This document shows positions 1-9,666 of a DNA stretch of 64,000 bases, in pieces (the first letter of the stretch is position 1; the number at the start of each line of letters is the position of its first letter). The translations under genes were made by a program, and so were the position numbers. The DNA lies in contig NZ_CP058649.1 in assembly GCF_018141445.1 (NCBI RefSeq), positions 1,569,001 through 1,633,000 on the forward strand, given 5' to 3'. The notes beneath the pieces are model-generated. The model worked only from the letters and a program-made list of their open reading frames with translations, was not told where the DNA came from and made no database searches. This DNA is from Vallitalea pronyensis. Lineage in GTDB: Bacteria; Bacillota; Clostridia; Lachnospirales; Vallitaleaceae.

Positions 1-1005
1 ATCTGTCTCTCGAATAGTTTGCCCAATGGCAATGGTGTTATCTTTTGGTACAGCATAAGGCATATCACAACCTGGAGAGATAATCAGATTATCATGGGTC
101 AAGTTATCAATCATATCCACCACATACTTCATGTTATCTTGTTGTGTACCATGAAGCATAAGGGTTGTTAATGGAATATTACCACCGATTGTAATATTAT
201 ATTTATCTGTAATTTCTTTTGCTGCTTGAATATCCACATTTTCATCGATGGATATGGAGTCCGGCTCTGTTTTACACATAACCTCAATTTGTCTTGTAGC
301 ATTACCACAAACAAAGAAGGATGATTTTGCGCCTTTCATTTTTATGTAGTCAAATATAGTCGTGAAAGACTCATGACATAAAGATGTAAAATGTTCAGGT
401 GATATTTGAGATACAAGTGGATCAACAACAGCGATGATGTCCATGCCAGCTTCTGTATAGAAATCAATCATTTTTAAAGCAGCTTCTGTACAGAACTCCA
501 TGAGCTCTTTTACATAATTCTCATCCAAAATCATGTCCATAAAAAGATTATTACCTCGAAGATGAGAAGCAAGGGTAAAAGGTCCACAGATTAAGCCGTA
601 TAGGGCAGTGGTATCACCAACAGATGCTTTCATTCTATTCATAACGTCTAATACGAGAGGTATTCTGCCGCTTTCTTTTGTAGGGAGTTTACATTTACAT
701 GGAAGGGTTGCTTCTTCTTCACATGGATGTGTTTTTACAGATGGGGGACAATCGTCTGCCCATACGAGTTCACAACCAAGTATTTCTGCTTCAATTTGTA
801 AATCAAATATAACGGGCATACCATCTGGCTGATATAATTTATGTGCTTCCATTAAAGAGTCATATAATTTATCGGCATCTTTTAGTACTTCTTCTGCGGT
901 ATAACCTTTAATGGATCCTGCGTGAACGCCGACAAATGGAACCCAAGGTATACGATCTGTTGATTGATGTTGCATAATCGTGAGTATTCGTTCTTTCCCT
1001 GTCAT
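1..1005 (-). CDS. Uroporphyrinogen decarboxylase-family corrinoid methyltransferase (MtaA/MtbA type), C-terminus cut by window edge
   Basis: About 335 codons are open from the ATG at 1003-1005 to the window edge, so the C-terminus is missing. The start follows an AAAGGTAAAGGTG stretch. The protein resembles the UroD-fold methylcobamide:CoM-type methyltransferases. Near the end it has FFVCGNAT, where MtaA/MtbA carry an HxC zinc motif, and then SPGCDMPYAVP, the usual family C-terminal segment. The histidine of HxC is a phenylalanine here, so zinc binding by the standard triad is uncertain. Such enzymes move a methyl group from a corrinoid protein to an acceptor, in the cytosol. It lies 63 bp downstream of a corrinoid protein gene on the same strand, which fits a shared methyl-transfer pathway. 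The methyl donor and acceptor cannot be told from the sequence. Confidence 0.8.
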   Translation of the reverse strand, partial: MTGKERILTIMQHQSTDRIPWVPFVGVHAGSIKGYTAEEVLKDADKLYDSLMEAHKLYQPDGMPVIFDLQIEAEILGCELVWADDCPPSVKTHPCEEEATLPCKCKLPTKESGRIPLVLDVMNRMKASVGDTTALYGLICGPFTLASHLRGNNLFMDMILDENYVKELMEFCTEAALKMIDFYTEAGMDIIAVVDPLVSQISPEHFTSLCHESFTTIFDYIKMKGAKSSFFVCGNATRQIEVMCKTEPDSISIDENVDIQAAKEITDKYNITIGGNIPLTTLMLHGTQQDNMKYVVDMIDNLTHDNLIISPGCDMPYAVPKDNTIAIGQTIRETD

Positions 1006-1068
1006 TATTACACCTTTACCTTTCTATTTATGATGTTGCTCAATCATGTATTGACATGAAGTCGGTTT

Positions 1069-1704
1069 CTAGCTTAGGACTAATTCTTTAGCAACTTCTG
1101 CAGCTGAAGCAGCATCCACGGTATAGCGATCAGCACCAATCTCTGCCGCATAATCGTCTGTTACAGGTGCTCCACCAATCATGACTTTAATTTTGTCTCT
1201 TAGACCCTTTTCTTCAAGAGCTTCAATGACTAATTTCATATTTGGCATGGTTGTCGTAAGTAGAGCAGACATAGCAATAATATCTGGGTTGTTTTCTTCC
1301 ACAGCAGCGATGTATTTCTCAGGTGATACGTCAACGCCTAAGTCAATAACCTCAAGACCAGCACCAACCATCATCATTCTTACAAGATTCTTACCAATGT
1401 CATGTAAGTCACCTTTTACAGTACCAATGATTACTTTACCAATAGGTTCAACACCTTGTTCTTCTAATAAAGGCTTAATCACATCAAGACCTGCGTTCAT
1501 GGCTCTTGCTGCAATTAACACTTCTGGAACAAAAACTTCGTTGTTTTTGAATTTTTCTCCGATGATACCCATACCACTAAGTAATCCGTCAAGTATGTCA
1601 GATGGTTGTAAACCGTCTGATACAGCTTGCTTTGTTAACGTAACAACTTCAGGCATGTTTCCTTGTTGCAGTTTTTCAGATATTGATTGTAATAATTCAT
1701 TCAT
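1069..1704 (-). CDS. Corrinoid (B12-binding) methyl-carrier protein, MtbC/MtaC family
   Basis: A 211-residue protein of the two-domain corrinoid carrier family. Residues 1-85 form the methionine-synthase-type helical cap, and about 90-211 the Rossmann B12-binding domain. The base-off signature DxHxxG is intact (D99, H101, G104; GDLHDIGKNLV), so His101 is the expected lower cobalt ligand. Length is normal for MtaC/MtbC/MttC. A GGGAGTG ribosome site precedes the ATG. It shuttles methyl groups between a substrate-specific methyltransferase and the UroD-type acceptor enzyme encoded next downstream. It is a close paralogue of the protein at 1880-2527, with the same cap length and the same position of the histidine. 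The substrate-specific MtxB-type methyltransferase is not visible in this window. Confidence 0.93.
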   Translation of the reverse strand: MNELLQSISEKLQQGNMPEVVTLTKQAVSDGLQPSDILDGLLSGMGIIGEKFKNNEVFVPEVLIAARAMNAGLDVIKPLLEEQGVEPIGKVIIGTVKGDLHDIGKNLVRMMMVGAGLEVIDLGVDVSPEKYIAAVEENNPDIIAMSALLTTTMPNMKLVIEALEEKGLRDKIKVMIGGAPVTDDYAAEIGADRYTVDAASAAEVAKELVLS

Positions 1705-1867
1705 GTAATAGCACTCCCTATCTTTTTTAGTTGTTTTATAGTAATAGATTATAGGATTCTGAGAAATATTTATAGAAAAATCATAGTTAATTTTGTACTA
1801 TTTTATCTTTTAACAAGATTATTGCTGAATAATTCATGGAAAATTATCCTAAGATGTACTGTGTCAT

Positions 1868-1897
1868 AAAAAAAACAACCTATGTTCCAAGGTTGTT
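1868..1897 (-). terminator. Rho-independent terminator overlapping the end of the second corrinoid gene
   Basis: Reading the minus strand, AACAACCT (1897-1890) pairs with AGGTTGTT (1881-1874), followed by a run of T. The stem overlaps the last codons and stop of the corrinoid gene at 1880-2527. That gene may therefore end its own transcript rather than read into the corrinoid gene at 1069-1704. Confidence 0.75.
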
Positions 1898-2527
1898 GTT
1901 CATGATTTCTTTGGCCATCTCGGCAGCGCTGGCTGCATCGGTGGTATAATAATCTGCTCCAATTGTTCGGGCATAATTGGAAGTGATGGGGGCTCCCCCG
2001 ATGAGGATTTTAACTTGATCCCTAAGTCCTTCAACTTCTAAGAGTTTAATGGTGTTTTTCATATTCACCATGGTGGTGGTCAGCAGAGCAGACATGGCTA
2101 ATATATCCGCCTCATGTTCTTTAACTGCATCAACAAATTGCCGCTCTGAGATATCAACACCTAAGTCAATGACTTCAAATCCCATACCTGTAAACATCAT
2201 CTTGACGAGATTTTTACCAATATCGTGTAAGTCACCTTTGACGGTACCGATGACAACTTTTCCTAAATAGGTTCTTGTGTTAGGGTCTATTAGGGGGCTG
2301 ATGATATCTAAAGCAATGTTAAAAGCTCTTGATGCAATGAGTACCTCTGGCACATAAATGGCATTTTTCTTGAACTTTTTACCGATGATGTCCATGGCTT
2401 CAATGAGTGTATCAAGTATCTTTTTGTAATCATAACCATTATCCAGCGCAGCAATGGTTAATTCACGAACTTTTATGGATTGACCTTCTTGAAGATATTT
2501 GGATATTTCGTTTAATGTATTATTCAT
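1880..2527 (-). CDS. Second corrinoid methyl-carrier protein, MtbC/MtaC family
   Basis: A 215-residue corrinoid protein with an N-terminal helical cap and a C-terminal B12-binding domain. The GDLHDIGKNLV motif places the cobalt-ligating His at residue 101. I chose the ATG at 2527 because AAAGGTGAT lies just upstream; the frame stays open for 28 more codons, but those overlap the start-side sequence of nothing homologous. It is clearly paralogous to the protein at 1069-1704 (shared FVPEVLIAARA/YVPEVLIASRA and MSALLTTTM segments). Two carriers side by side usually mean two methyl donors or a duplicated system. It sits directly downstream of the PocR-AraC regulator gene, 40 bp away, and could be its target or share its transcript. 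Confidence 0.92.
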   Translation of the reverse strand: MNNTLNEISKYLQEGQSIKVRELTIAALDNGYDYKKILDTLIEAMDIIGKKFKKNAIYVPEVLIASRAFNIALDIISPLIDPNTRTYLGKVVIGTVKGDLHDIGKNLVKMMFTGMGFEVIDLGVDISERQFVDAVKEHEADILAMSALLTTTMVNMKNTIKLLEVEGLRDQVKILIGGAPITSNYARTIGADYYTTDAASAAEMAKEIMNNNLGT

Positions 2528-2567
2528 AGCATCACCTTTTATAATATGGGTCTGTTCCTTTCTTATA

Positions 2568-3833
2568 TTAATTATACATCTTACGGTATTTCCCAGGAGA
2601 AATATTTTCAAATGTTTTAAATACTTTTGTATAATAGCTTTGATCGCTAAAACCCATCATAACAGCAATATCACTAATACTATAATTAAGGTCAAGCAAA
2701 TATTTTTTGCTTTCTTCAATCCTTACCATATTCAGGTATTCAGAAAATTTCATGTTCGTTTCCTTACTAAAAAAACGGCTGAAATAAGTGGGGCTGAGGT
2801 TAACATGCTTCGCCACTTCATCCAGAGATATATTCGTATCAAAATGCTGATTAATATACTGTAAAGCTTTTTTAATCACATGGGTACTTTCCACATTGTC
2901 TTTGTTTAATTTAAAAGCAAGCTCCGTGAATTTCTCTAAGACCCCAATAATCCACACGCATAGTTCTTCCATACTTTGTGTGCTAAAGGCCGTTTGATAG
3001 AACTTAATATTTTGTGCAAATATTTCTTCAAAGTTCCCGCCACCTTCAACAGCCGCTCTGGACATGACAACCACCAACTCAATAATATAAGAAATCACCA
3101 TATCATTGTTGCCACTGTGTTTAAATAAAATATAGCCAAGGATTTCATTTAAAATGGCTTTTGCACCTTCAAGATCGCCTCTTCTAACTTTACCGCTTAA
3201 TTCTCGCTCCAATTCAATGGGATATGTTTTTTCTGATATGTTTTCTTCTTCTTTTATTTCTTGGATGTTTTCATTGATTATTTTCTGCTCCATATAGAAA
3301 TCTTTTTTCTTTTTAAGTTCATATTTCTGATCCCCTACAATATCCTTAGTAAGAATATGGAGGAGATTAGCAATGTAGCGCACTTTTTCTGGTGCAATAA
3401 TGGGGGTTATCTTATAATAAGATTGCAAGATACCCCTTGCAGATATGGGTATATTATACACCTTGATTAAGTTATCAATCACATAGGGGTCTGTAATATT
3501 CATCTGTACAGGACCAGCAACTAAAGCACCACGAAAAACATTACCAATGACAATGGCAGAGGTAATATGTACCAATCCACCAGGACAGAAGAAGATATAG
3601 GATTCACCAAGGGACTCTGATTGTTTACTGGCATAAAGATGAGCGCCAGAACAAGGTGAATTATCACCTGTTAACTCCATAAATTTGGTACAATAATTAA
3701 AGAGTTCGCCTTCATGAAAAATCATATCGCCTGTATCATTAATGAGCATACAATTAATTTCCGTTATTTTATAGAATAACTCCATATTCTTTTTTATAAT
3801 ATCTAATTCCTCAGATTGAAAAAAATCATGCAT
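2568..3833 (-). CDS. PocR-domain AraC-family transcriptional regulator
   Basis: About 421 residues. The N-terminal part (roughly residues 5-170) matches the PocR sensory domain, recognisable from MLINDTGDMIF, the Cys-containing segments around YCTKF, GDNSPCSGAH and FFCPGG, and the glycine-rich VFRGALVAGPVQ. The C-terminal 100 residues are a double helix-turn-helix AraC domain ending in GFSDQSYYTKVFK and SPGKYRKMYN. PocR controls B12-dependent propanediol use in enterobacteria, and PocR-AraC proteins are common next to corrinoid methyltransferase genes in Clostridia. The start at 3833 is preferred because AGGTGATGAAC precedes it; upstream GTG and ATG codons at 3842 and 3839 sit inside that ribosome site. 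It probably activates the corrinoid genes downstream in response to a small metabolite. Confidence 0.88.
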   Translation of the reverse strand: MHDFFQSEELDIIKKNMELFYKITEINCMLINDTGDMIFHEGELFNYCTKFMELTGDNSPCSGAHLYASKQSESLGESYIFFCPGGLVHITSAIVIGNVFRGALVAGPVQMNITDPYVIDNLIKVYNIPISARGILQSYYKITPIIAPEKVRYIANLLHILTKDIVGDQKYELKKKKDFYMEQKIINENIQEIKEEENISEKTYPIELERELSGKVRRGDLEGAKAILNEILGYILFKHSGNNDMVISYIIELVVVMSRAAVEGGGNFEEIFAQNIKFYQTAFSTQSMEELCVWIIGVLEKFTELAFKLNKDNVESTHVIKKALQYINQHFDTNISLDEVAKHVNLSPTYFSRFFSKETNMKFSEYLNMVRIEESKKYLLDLNYSISDIAVMMGFSDQSYYTKVFKTFENISPGKYRKMYN

Positions 3834-3987
3834 GTTCATCACCTATTTATATGTATGCATTTAGTAGTTATATCTATATTATCATACTTCTAAAATTATT
3901 AGTTGTATTATTTTTTCTTTTTTTGGATTATTTTGCTCAAACAAATCATAATCACCAAATGAATCTCCCAAGAGAGGGTTGTTTTTG

Positions 3988-5106
3988 TTAAAATGCCATT
4001 CTTGCCCAACCACGACCATTCTTTTTATCTGGAATGTTCAATATTTCTTTAGCAGTTTTTACATAATAGCGATAAGATTCAAGAGGGACACCGTTAGGAA
4101 TACGATGATCTATGCCAAAAACAGTACCACCTTTTTGCATACAGGGTTGTAATTTATATTCCAGTTCTTGACGTATAGCGTGTTTGTTCTTAAATAGAAC
4201 AAATTTATCAATACCGCCTTTGAAGGCTAGTCGATTACCATATTTTGAACGGAGTTCTACCATATCCATACCGGCAGCAGGTTCTATAGGGTATAGGATA
4301 TTGACACCTGCATCTAATAAGGGGTCGATAATAGCATTCATGTTACCATCACTGTCTAGACTGAATAACCGTGTACCTTTTGAGGAGACCACATCCCAAG
4401 CCTTGGCATAATAAGGTTTAATGAATTCATGGACAATGCCTGGTCCAACAAGAGGTCCTGATTTACCAGCCATGTCTTCATGGGCACATAAATTATCAAT
4501 GACAAGATGGTCACTGATTCTGTCCAAAACTTTTATGGTTGTATCCATCAGTGTATCCATCATGTCTTGCATTAACTCTTTTTGGTCGTAATAACAAAAA
4601 CAAATGGCTTCTTCACCCATTAACTGTCTGGGTAAGTCAAAACCGCCTTGAATACCGGCTGTAATAAGTGCGCCATGCTTTTGCTCATGCTTGGCTTTTT
4701 CTACTTGCTTCCAATTAATCCTATCCTCAGAGAAGGTAAACCAATGTTTTATTTTCAACCAGCTATCCATATCTGTAACCGGATGATTGAGAGGAAGTGG
4801 TATGGTAGCAGAATTCTTTATTAATTTGGTTTTTCTTCCAAATTCATCAATACTAATGGTATATGTATCAGTATCTTCAATGATGGATGGTTTAATACCA
4901 CTTAGCACATTAAAATTGCCGCCACAATCCACTTGATGCACATAATCAAAATCAAAGCCAGTAAGCGTCAGTTCTTCGTGGGTTGCTCCTTGCTTTAACC
5001 ATTCATCTTCTAAGCCAACCAAAGGTCCAAATAATTCCACAAACATTTGCCTTGGAACATCCCCAAAGGTCATCAATTCAATATAAGCATCTCTTGTCCA
5101 TTTCAT
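3988..5106 (-). CDS. Uroporphyrinogen decarboxylase-family protein (non-haem UroD-like)
   Basis: A 372-residue UroD-fold protein. AAGGAGGATACTTAT directly upstream fixes the ATG at 5106; the frame is open for 20 codons further but without a ribosome site. The C-terminal half has the family pattern SLDSDGNMNAIIDPLL, YPIEPAAGMDMVELR and LAFKGGID. No HxC zinc motif like that of MtaA/MtbA is visible, so I do not call it a methylcobamide transferase. True HemE function is unlikely in this setting. Proteins of this subfamily often neighbour AraC regulators and corrinoid genes in Clostridia and may act on methylated or glycosidic compounds. It is divergent from the AraC gene at 5305, a likely regulator. 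Its exact reaction is unknown. Confidence 0.8.
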   Translation of the reverse strand: MKWTRDAYIELMTFGDVPRQMFVELFGPLVGLEDEWLKQGATHEELTLTGFDFDYVHQVDCGGNFNVLSGIKPSIIEDTDTYTISIDEFGRKTKLIKNSATIPLPLNHPVTDMDSWLKIKHWFTFSEDRINWKQVEKAKHEQKHGALITAGIQGGFDLPRQLMGEEAICFCYYDQKELMQDMMDTLMDTTIKVLDRISDHLVIDNLCAHEDMAGKSGPLVGPGIVHEFIKPYYAKAWDVVSSKGTRLFSLDSDGNMNAIIDPLLDAGVNILYPIEPAAGMDMVELRSKYGNRLAFKGGIDKFVLFKNKHAIRQELEYKLQPCMQKGGTVFGIDHRIPNGVPLESYRYYVKTAKEILNIPDKKNGRGWARMAF

Positions 5107-5304
5107 ATAAGTATCCTCCTTATTTATGCCATGGAAAATTCTGTTTCTTAAACTTTCCATCTGCACAGTAATTTTCGCCTAACAGGTCAACGAATTTACT
5201 ATTTTATGGGTAGTATACACAAATAAACACGTAAAATAAATGGGTATTTCCTTGACACATGTATTATTCTGATATATATATGAAGAGGAAAGGATTGATG
5301 TGCT

Positions 5305-6153
5305 ATGATAAGTCATATAAACCATCATATATCTGCGTATATACGATATAGTGTTTACCGTGAATGTCCAACAGAACCATGGGCTATAAAAAAACGTACC
5401 ATACCTGATCATGAATTGGTCTATGTTACGGGAGGTAAGGGCGAAGTGATGATGAATGGGGAGGTCTATAAGGCTATGGATAAGGCGTTATTTTATTTTC
5501 ATCCCTGTATGGAACACGCCATAAAGAGTGACCCTCAGAATCCTCTACGCTTTTATGCCATTCATTTTAGTTATACGTACCTTGACTATGTCAATGATCA
5601 TTGGGAAGTGATAGGCAGTGATAAGCTGCCCCTGCCGTATCATAGTTTACTGCCCAATAAACAGATGATAATCAACTACTTCTGCCAGATCCATGCAATC
5701 TATCAACAAAAGGATATGTTTCACAAAGTCCACTATAATGGTTTGTTTAGTGTCTTGTTGGCTACCATTTATCAAGTGCTCTTTGAAAATGCCTATCATT
5801 TTGGCAAAGGCAAAAAAATGGACGCCATCATGGGCTATATTCAGGACAATATTCAAGAAAAATTAACCACACGTGAGCTAGCTTCAACATTCAAGGTATC
5901 ACCAGATTATTTATCCACTTTATTTAAAAAGACCACAGGTGAAACGTTGATGAATTATATTAACCGTTCCAAAATAAATCGCGCAAAGGAAATGATTCTT
6001 CAACAGCAATTAAAAATGAAAGATATCGCTGAAAAGCTTCATTTTTGTGACCCTTATTATTTCAGTAAAACCTTCAAACGTTTTGAAGGGATTAGTCCAA
6101 GTGCATACATGGCAAAAGTTTCTTTATTTGAAGAGGGCACTAAACACATATAA
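5305..6153 (+). CDS. AraC-family regulator with N-terminal cupin-like domain
   Basis: 282 residues. An N-terminal cupin-type ligand-binding domain (about residues 15-150, with VTGGKGEVMMNGEVY and FYFHPCMEHAI) is followed by a C-terminal AraC double helix-turn-helix (about 180-280). The latter has LTTRELASTFKVSPDYLSTL and HFCDPYYFSKTFK, with SPSAYM at the end. AGAGGAAAGGATTG lies upstream of the ATG. It is transcribed away from the UroD-family gene at 3988-5106 across a 198-bp shared promoter region and is a candidate local activator of it. Its end is 3 bp from the convergent response regulator gene at 6157. The ligand is unknown; sugars or methylated compounds are plausible. Confidence 0.88.
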   Translation: MISHINHHISAYIRYSVYRECPTEPWAIKKRTIPDHELVYVTGGKGEVMMNGEVYKAMDKALFYFHPCMEHAIKSDPQNPLRFYAIHFSYTYLDYVNDHWEVIGSDKLPLPYHSLLPNKQMIINYFCQIHAIYQQKDMFHKVHYNGLFSVLLATIYQVLFENAYHFGKGKKMDAIMGYIQDNIQEKLTTRELASTFKVSPDYLSTLFKKTTGETLMNYINRSKINRAKEMILQQQLKMKDIAEKLHFCDPYYFSKTFKRFEGISPSAYMAKVSLFEEGTKHI

Positions 6154-6156
6154 GGT

Positions 6157-7644
6157 TTAATGCCTATCTTTGTATTTGGATGGATAGTAACCTGTTTTTT
6201 TCTTGAAAACTTTTGAAAAATACAACGGGTCTGTATACCCCACAAGTTTAGCTACATCTTTTGCCAGCAAGTTAGCATCCGATAAGAGGAGTTCTTTTGC
6301 CTTTTCAACACGTTTATTAATAATGTATTCTGAAAGGGTTGTGTTGGTAAAGGATTTGAAGATTGTACTGATATAGGATGGTACCAGCCCGAATTTTTCA
6401 GAAAGTATTTGATTGCTTATTTGATCGGCTAAATGCTTTTCAATGTATAATTGAATGTCTTTCACAAGAATCTTTTTATCGGAAGAATAAAGGGTTGTTT
6501 TGTTATAAGCGCTACAAATAAGGACATCCATATTTTTGGTTAAAGAGTTATAGTTAAATGAATTGACGATGACTTCATTTAAGACGGTTTCGATGTTTAG
6601 CTTACTATGGTCAGAAGATGCATGAATGAGATAGAGAATTTTCCTTAATTCATTCTGCATTTCTTGTTGCGTAATTTGTTTGTCTTTGAATGTGGCTATA
6701 ATATGATGAACAGCTTTTCTTGTTTTAGTCACATCATTGTAATCCAGTACAATGCGTAATTTCTGCTCATCAAATAGAGGCAATGGGGCAGGAGTTTCCG
6801 TATTTGGATTATAGTGCATAATGGAAGAGTTTCCAAAAATCATATGCTGACACATAAAGTTTCTTAAGGTATTCTGGGTAGCATAGATTTGGGAATAGTT
6901 ATCAATCTGTTTGCTTATCGCCATTGTAATGGGTATTTCTTGCTGGGTAAGGACGTTAAAGATGCTTTTTGATAAGCTGTTGCATGTGGTGGCATTACCT
7001 GCAATAATCATGATTTGTTCAGCAGGGGTTATACCATTAATCACCCAAGTAAAATTATCGTCTATCATATGATGGAGTATGGACTCAAGATGATACTTAT
7101 GCCATAAACTGCTGCCTGGTGTCATGGAATCAAAACCAGTTATAGGAAAAGAGCCTGCACACAATAAAAGCATAAAACATTTTTCAGCCAGTGCTTCATT
7201 CATATGGTTCATATACCCATTGGTATGTAATGAAGAAAACATTTTTTCTCGCTTTTTTTCTTTGTTTTGTGCACAGATATACTGATCAATTGACACGAGT
7301 ATTTTTTTTAACTGTTGTTTATCAATGGGTTTTACTAAGTAGTCATAGACTTTGTACTTAAGGGCTTTTTTGGCATAGTCAAACTCTTGGTAACCGGATA
7401 ATATAATGGATACCGTATCTAAGTTGTTTTTTGCGATATAATCAAGGACATAGAAGCCATCTTTGATGGGCATATTAATATCTGTAATGACTAAATCATA
7501 GGTATTTTCTTTTAATAGGTCTACAGCATCTTGTCCATTTAATGCTGTTGCAGCAACGGTAAAATCTAAGTCTGCTTGTTGAACAGCGTTACAGATACCT
7601 CTTAGTATAGGGGGTTCATCTTCAACAATGAGTACGTTATACAT
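6157..7644 (-). CDS. YesN-type response regulator with AraC output domain
   Basis: About 495 residues. A receiver domain (residues 1-120) has the phospho-acceptor Asp in LVITDINMPIKDG and the conserved YLVKPID lysine. A poorly conserved middle region of about 270 residues follows, then a C-terminal AraC helix-turn-helix with LSEKFGLVPSYIST, GYTDPLYFSKVFK and YPSKYKDRH. GGAGGAAAATTAC precedes the ATG at 7644, favouring MYNVLIVEDE as N-terminus over an upstream start. It overlaps the histidine kinase gene by 8 bp, so the pair is translationally coupled. By family precedent it activates a neighbouring ABC sugar importer, here the genes at 9667-12810 in the opposite direction. Confidence 0.93.
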   Translation of the reverse strand: MYNVLIVEDEPPILRGICNAVQQADLDFTVAATALNGQDAVDLLKENTYDLVITDINMPIKDGFYVLDYIAKNNLDTVSIILSGYQEFDYAKKALKYKVYDYLVKPIDKQQLKKILVSIDQYICAQNKEKKREKMFSSLHTNGYMNHMNEALAEKCFMLLLCAGSFPITGFDSMTPGSSLWHKYHLESILHHMIDDNFTWVINGITPAEQIMIIAGNATTCNSLSKSIFNVLTQQEIPITMAISKQIDNYSQIYATQNTLRNFMCQHMIFGNSSIMHYNPNTETPAPLPLFDEQKLRIVLDYNDVTKTRKAVHHIIATFKDKQITQQEMQNELRKILYLIHASSDHSKLNIETVLNEVIVNSFNYNSLTKNMDVLICSAYNKTTLYSSDKKILVKDIQLYIEKHLADQISNQILSEKFGLVPSYISTIFKSFTNTTLSEYIINKRVEKAKELLLSDANLLAKDVAKLVGYTDPLYFSKVFKKKTGYYPSKYKDRH

Positions 7645-9475
7645 GTAATTTTCCTCCAATCGTCATTTTTGTTTGTTCCTTTTCAGATGTGATGTTAAAA
7701 AGCATGTCATCACCGTACAAGATTTTGAGTCTGACATAGATATTGGATAAACATAACCCTCCAATATTCAGGTCCTCCAGTAGCACAGAGGTTTGGTCGA
7801 TATTAAATTCTGAAATAAATGTATTTAATGATGCCAGGGAATCCTTATCAAACCCTGTCCCATTATCCACCACTTCAATGACCCATTTATCTTCAGCAGT
7901 AAACATATGAATGCCAATATGCCAAGGGGGTCTTTTATTCTTGAAACCATGAGCAAAACAATTTTCTGTTAAAGGCTGTATGATGAGTTTGGGTACAACA
8001 ATATCCTTATACTGTTCATCCATGGTCACATCAAATGTAAAGAGATTTTCATACCGGACTTTCATCAACTCCAGATAATTGATGGTGTGATGTATCTCCT
8101 CATGAATGGTACTATGGGATATGTTATAGGAGGTTGAAAATCTTAACATACTGGATAGCTTATTACATATTTTAGTAATTTCCATCACATCATGTTCTTC
8201 GGCGATGATGCTGATGACCGTTAATATATTATGATAAAAGTGAGGGTCCATTTGGGATTGTAGAGCATACAAATGGGATTTTAATTCACTGGTGTGAGCT
8301 TTAACCCGTTCATCAATGGATTCCTTTAATTTTTCACACATTTTATTAAAAGCGATATTCAATTTATTAAGTTCGTTATACCCTTCATCATGCTCAATAT
8401 GAATGGATAGGTTATTTAAGTTCACTTCATTAATGGATTGCCGCAGATCCCGAAGGGGTGTCGTTAGTTTCCGAATAATGAGAAACTGGGTGGCTGTAAC
8501 AAAGACTATAATAAGTACTGCCGTCAATAGAATGAGCGTTCTGAATTTGACTAAAGAAGCAATGACCTCATTAGAAGGCTGTATTAAGACAACTAAACCC
8601 TCCATTTCAGTGACGTTGGAATAAGCACCTAAATATTGAGATGACGGATAGGAAGAAGCAGGTGTATTGGCTTGACTCTTTGCATAAGCCTTCTCTAACA
8701 TATCTCTCAATGCATCAGACATTTCGTCTTGTTCGGAGTTACCTGGATAAATAATGCTTCCAGTATCATCTAGAACATACCCATTAATGGAAGCAGGTAG
8801 AAAACCAAACATCTCAGTAATGCGTGTTATGGGCTGCTGCACTTCCACATAGCCATAAGTAGGTGTGCCAAAAAGTGTAAAGTTAATAATTTGCCTCACA
8901 ATAGAAAATAGAGGGCTATCGTCATAATTATAACCTTTTACGCTAAAAGGGTCTTCTCGGGGAGGGATAAACAAACTATAGGAACCGTTACGAAATTGTT
9001 CTTGTATGGCTAAAAACCCATCACCAGAAAAAAAGGCATCAATATGGTCTTGGTTAGCAGCTAAATGACCACTATAAAAAAAATCATTGTAGTCATTATA
9101 TAAGCAGATCCGACCTAAAAAGTTCTTTTTTGAATTATAAGACGTCACCAGTGACGTTAAACGTTTTGTTATATGGGGTTCTCTTGCAAAATAATTGGAT
9201 GATGGATTTTTTGGCATATCGTTAAAAAGTTGAATGATGGAAGGGTTAGAAGCCAATTGCAATGCTGTTCGATCCATGCTATAAACCATGTCATTTAACT
9301 GATCGGATACTTTAGAAGCATAAACATTAAGGTTCTTTTGGGCTTTGTCTAATTCAACTTGGACAACAAATGAATAGAAGTATGTGGTAAAGAATATCAT
9401 AATGATAAAAATCATGATGACATTAGATAAAAAAACCTTTGTTTGAAATTTTATTTTCTTAAACACATGGATCAT
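7637..9475 (-). CDS. YesM-type sensor histidine kinase
   Basis: About 612 residues of the YesM (LytS-like His_kinase) family. There is an N-terminal membrane helix (about 12-38), an extracellular sensor region to about residue 305, a second membrane helix (LILLTAVLIIVFVTATQFLI), a HAMP segment, and a His_kinase domain. The phospho-acceptor His lies in LQSQMDPHFYHNILTVI and the ATPase asparagine in PLTENCFAHG, with a DNGTGF G box. The ATG at 9475 follows AAAGGGTGATGACC. It forms one unit with the YesN regulator at 6157-7644. It most likely senses a sugar or a loaded binding protein outside the cell and controls the divergent ABC importer. Confidence 0.93.
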   Translation of the reverse strand: MIHVFKKIKFQTKVFLSNVIMIFIIMIFFTTYFYSFVVQVELDKAQKNLNVYASKVSDQLNDMVYSMDRTALQLASNPSIIQLFNDMPKNPSSNYFAREPHITKRLTSLVTSYNSKKNFLGRICLYNDYNDFFYSGHLAANQDHIDAFFSGDGFLAIQEQFRNGSYSLFIPPREDPFSVKGYNYDDSPLFSIVRQIINFTLFGTPTYGYVEVQQPITRITEMFGFLPASINGYVLDDTGSIIYPGNSEQDEMSDALRDMLEKAYAKSQANTPASSYPSSQYLGAYSNVTEMEGLVVLIQPSNEVIASLVKFRTLILLTAVLIIVFVTATQFLIIRKLTTPLRDLRQSINEVNLNNLSIHIEHDEGYNELNKLNIAFNKMCEKLKESIDERVKAHTSELKSHLYALQSQMDPHFYHNILTVISIIAEEHDVMEITKICNKLSSMLRFSTSYNISHSTIHEEIHHTINYLELMKVRYENLFTFDVTMDEQYKDIVVPKLIIQPLTENCFAHGFKNKRPPWHIGIHMFTAEDKWVIEVVDNGTGFDKDSLASLNTFISEFNIDQTSVLLEDLNIGGLCLSNIYVRLKILYGDDMLFNITSEKEQTKMTIGGKLHV

Positions 9476-9666
9476 GGTCATCACCCTTTGCTGAATAAGG
9501 TATATTCATCATAAAGTATATTGTGATTAAAAACAAGTGAAAGTCTAGATATATTAAGGATTCCATAAAACATTTAAAAAAATTCCATGTTGCATTTTTG
9601 AATAGTCCATTTCCTAATGATCAGAGATAAAGTAAAATAACATTACAAAAAAGAGGAGGTAGCGTT

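Noticed and set aside
2499..2864. Open frame on the plus strand opposite the PocR-AraC gene and corrinoid start
   Set aside because: It is antisense to a gene with clear domains, has no ribosome site and no recognisable motif.
1..5106. Cobalamin riboswitch in the corrinoid cluster
   Set aside because: I looked for the B12-box pattern in the intergenic gaps and did not see it.
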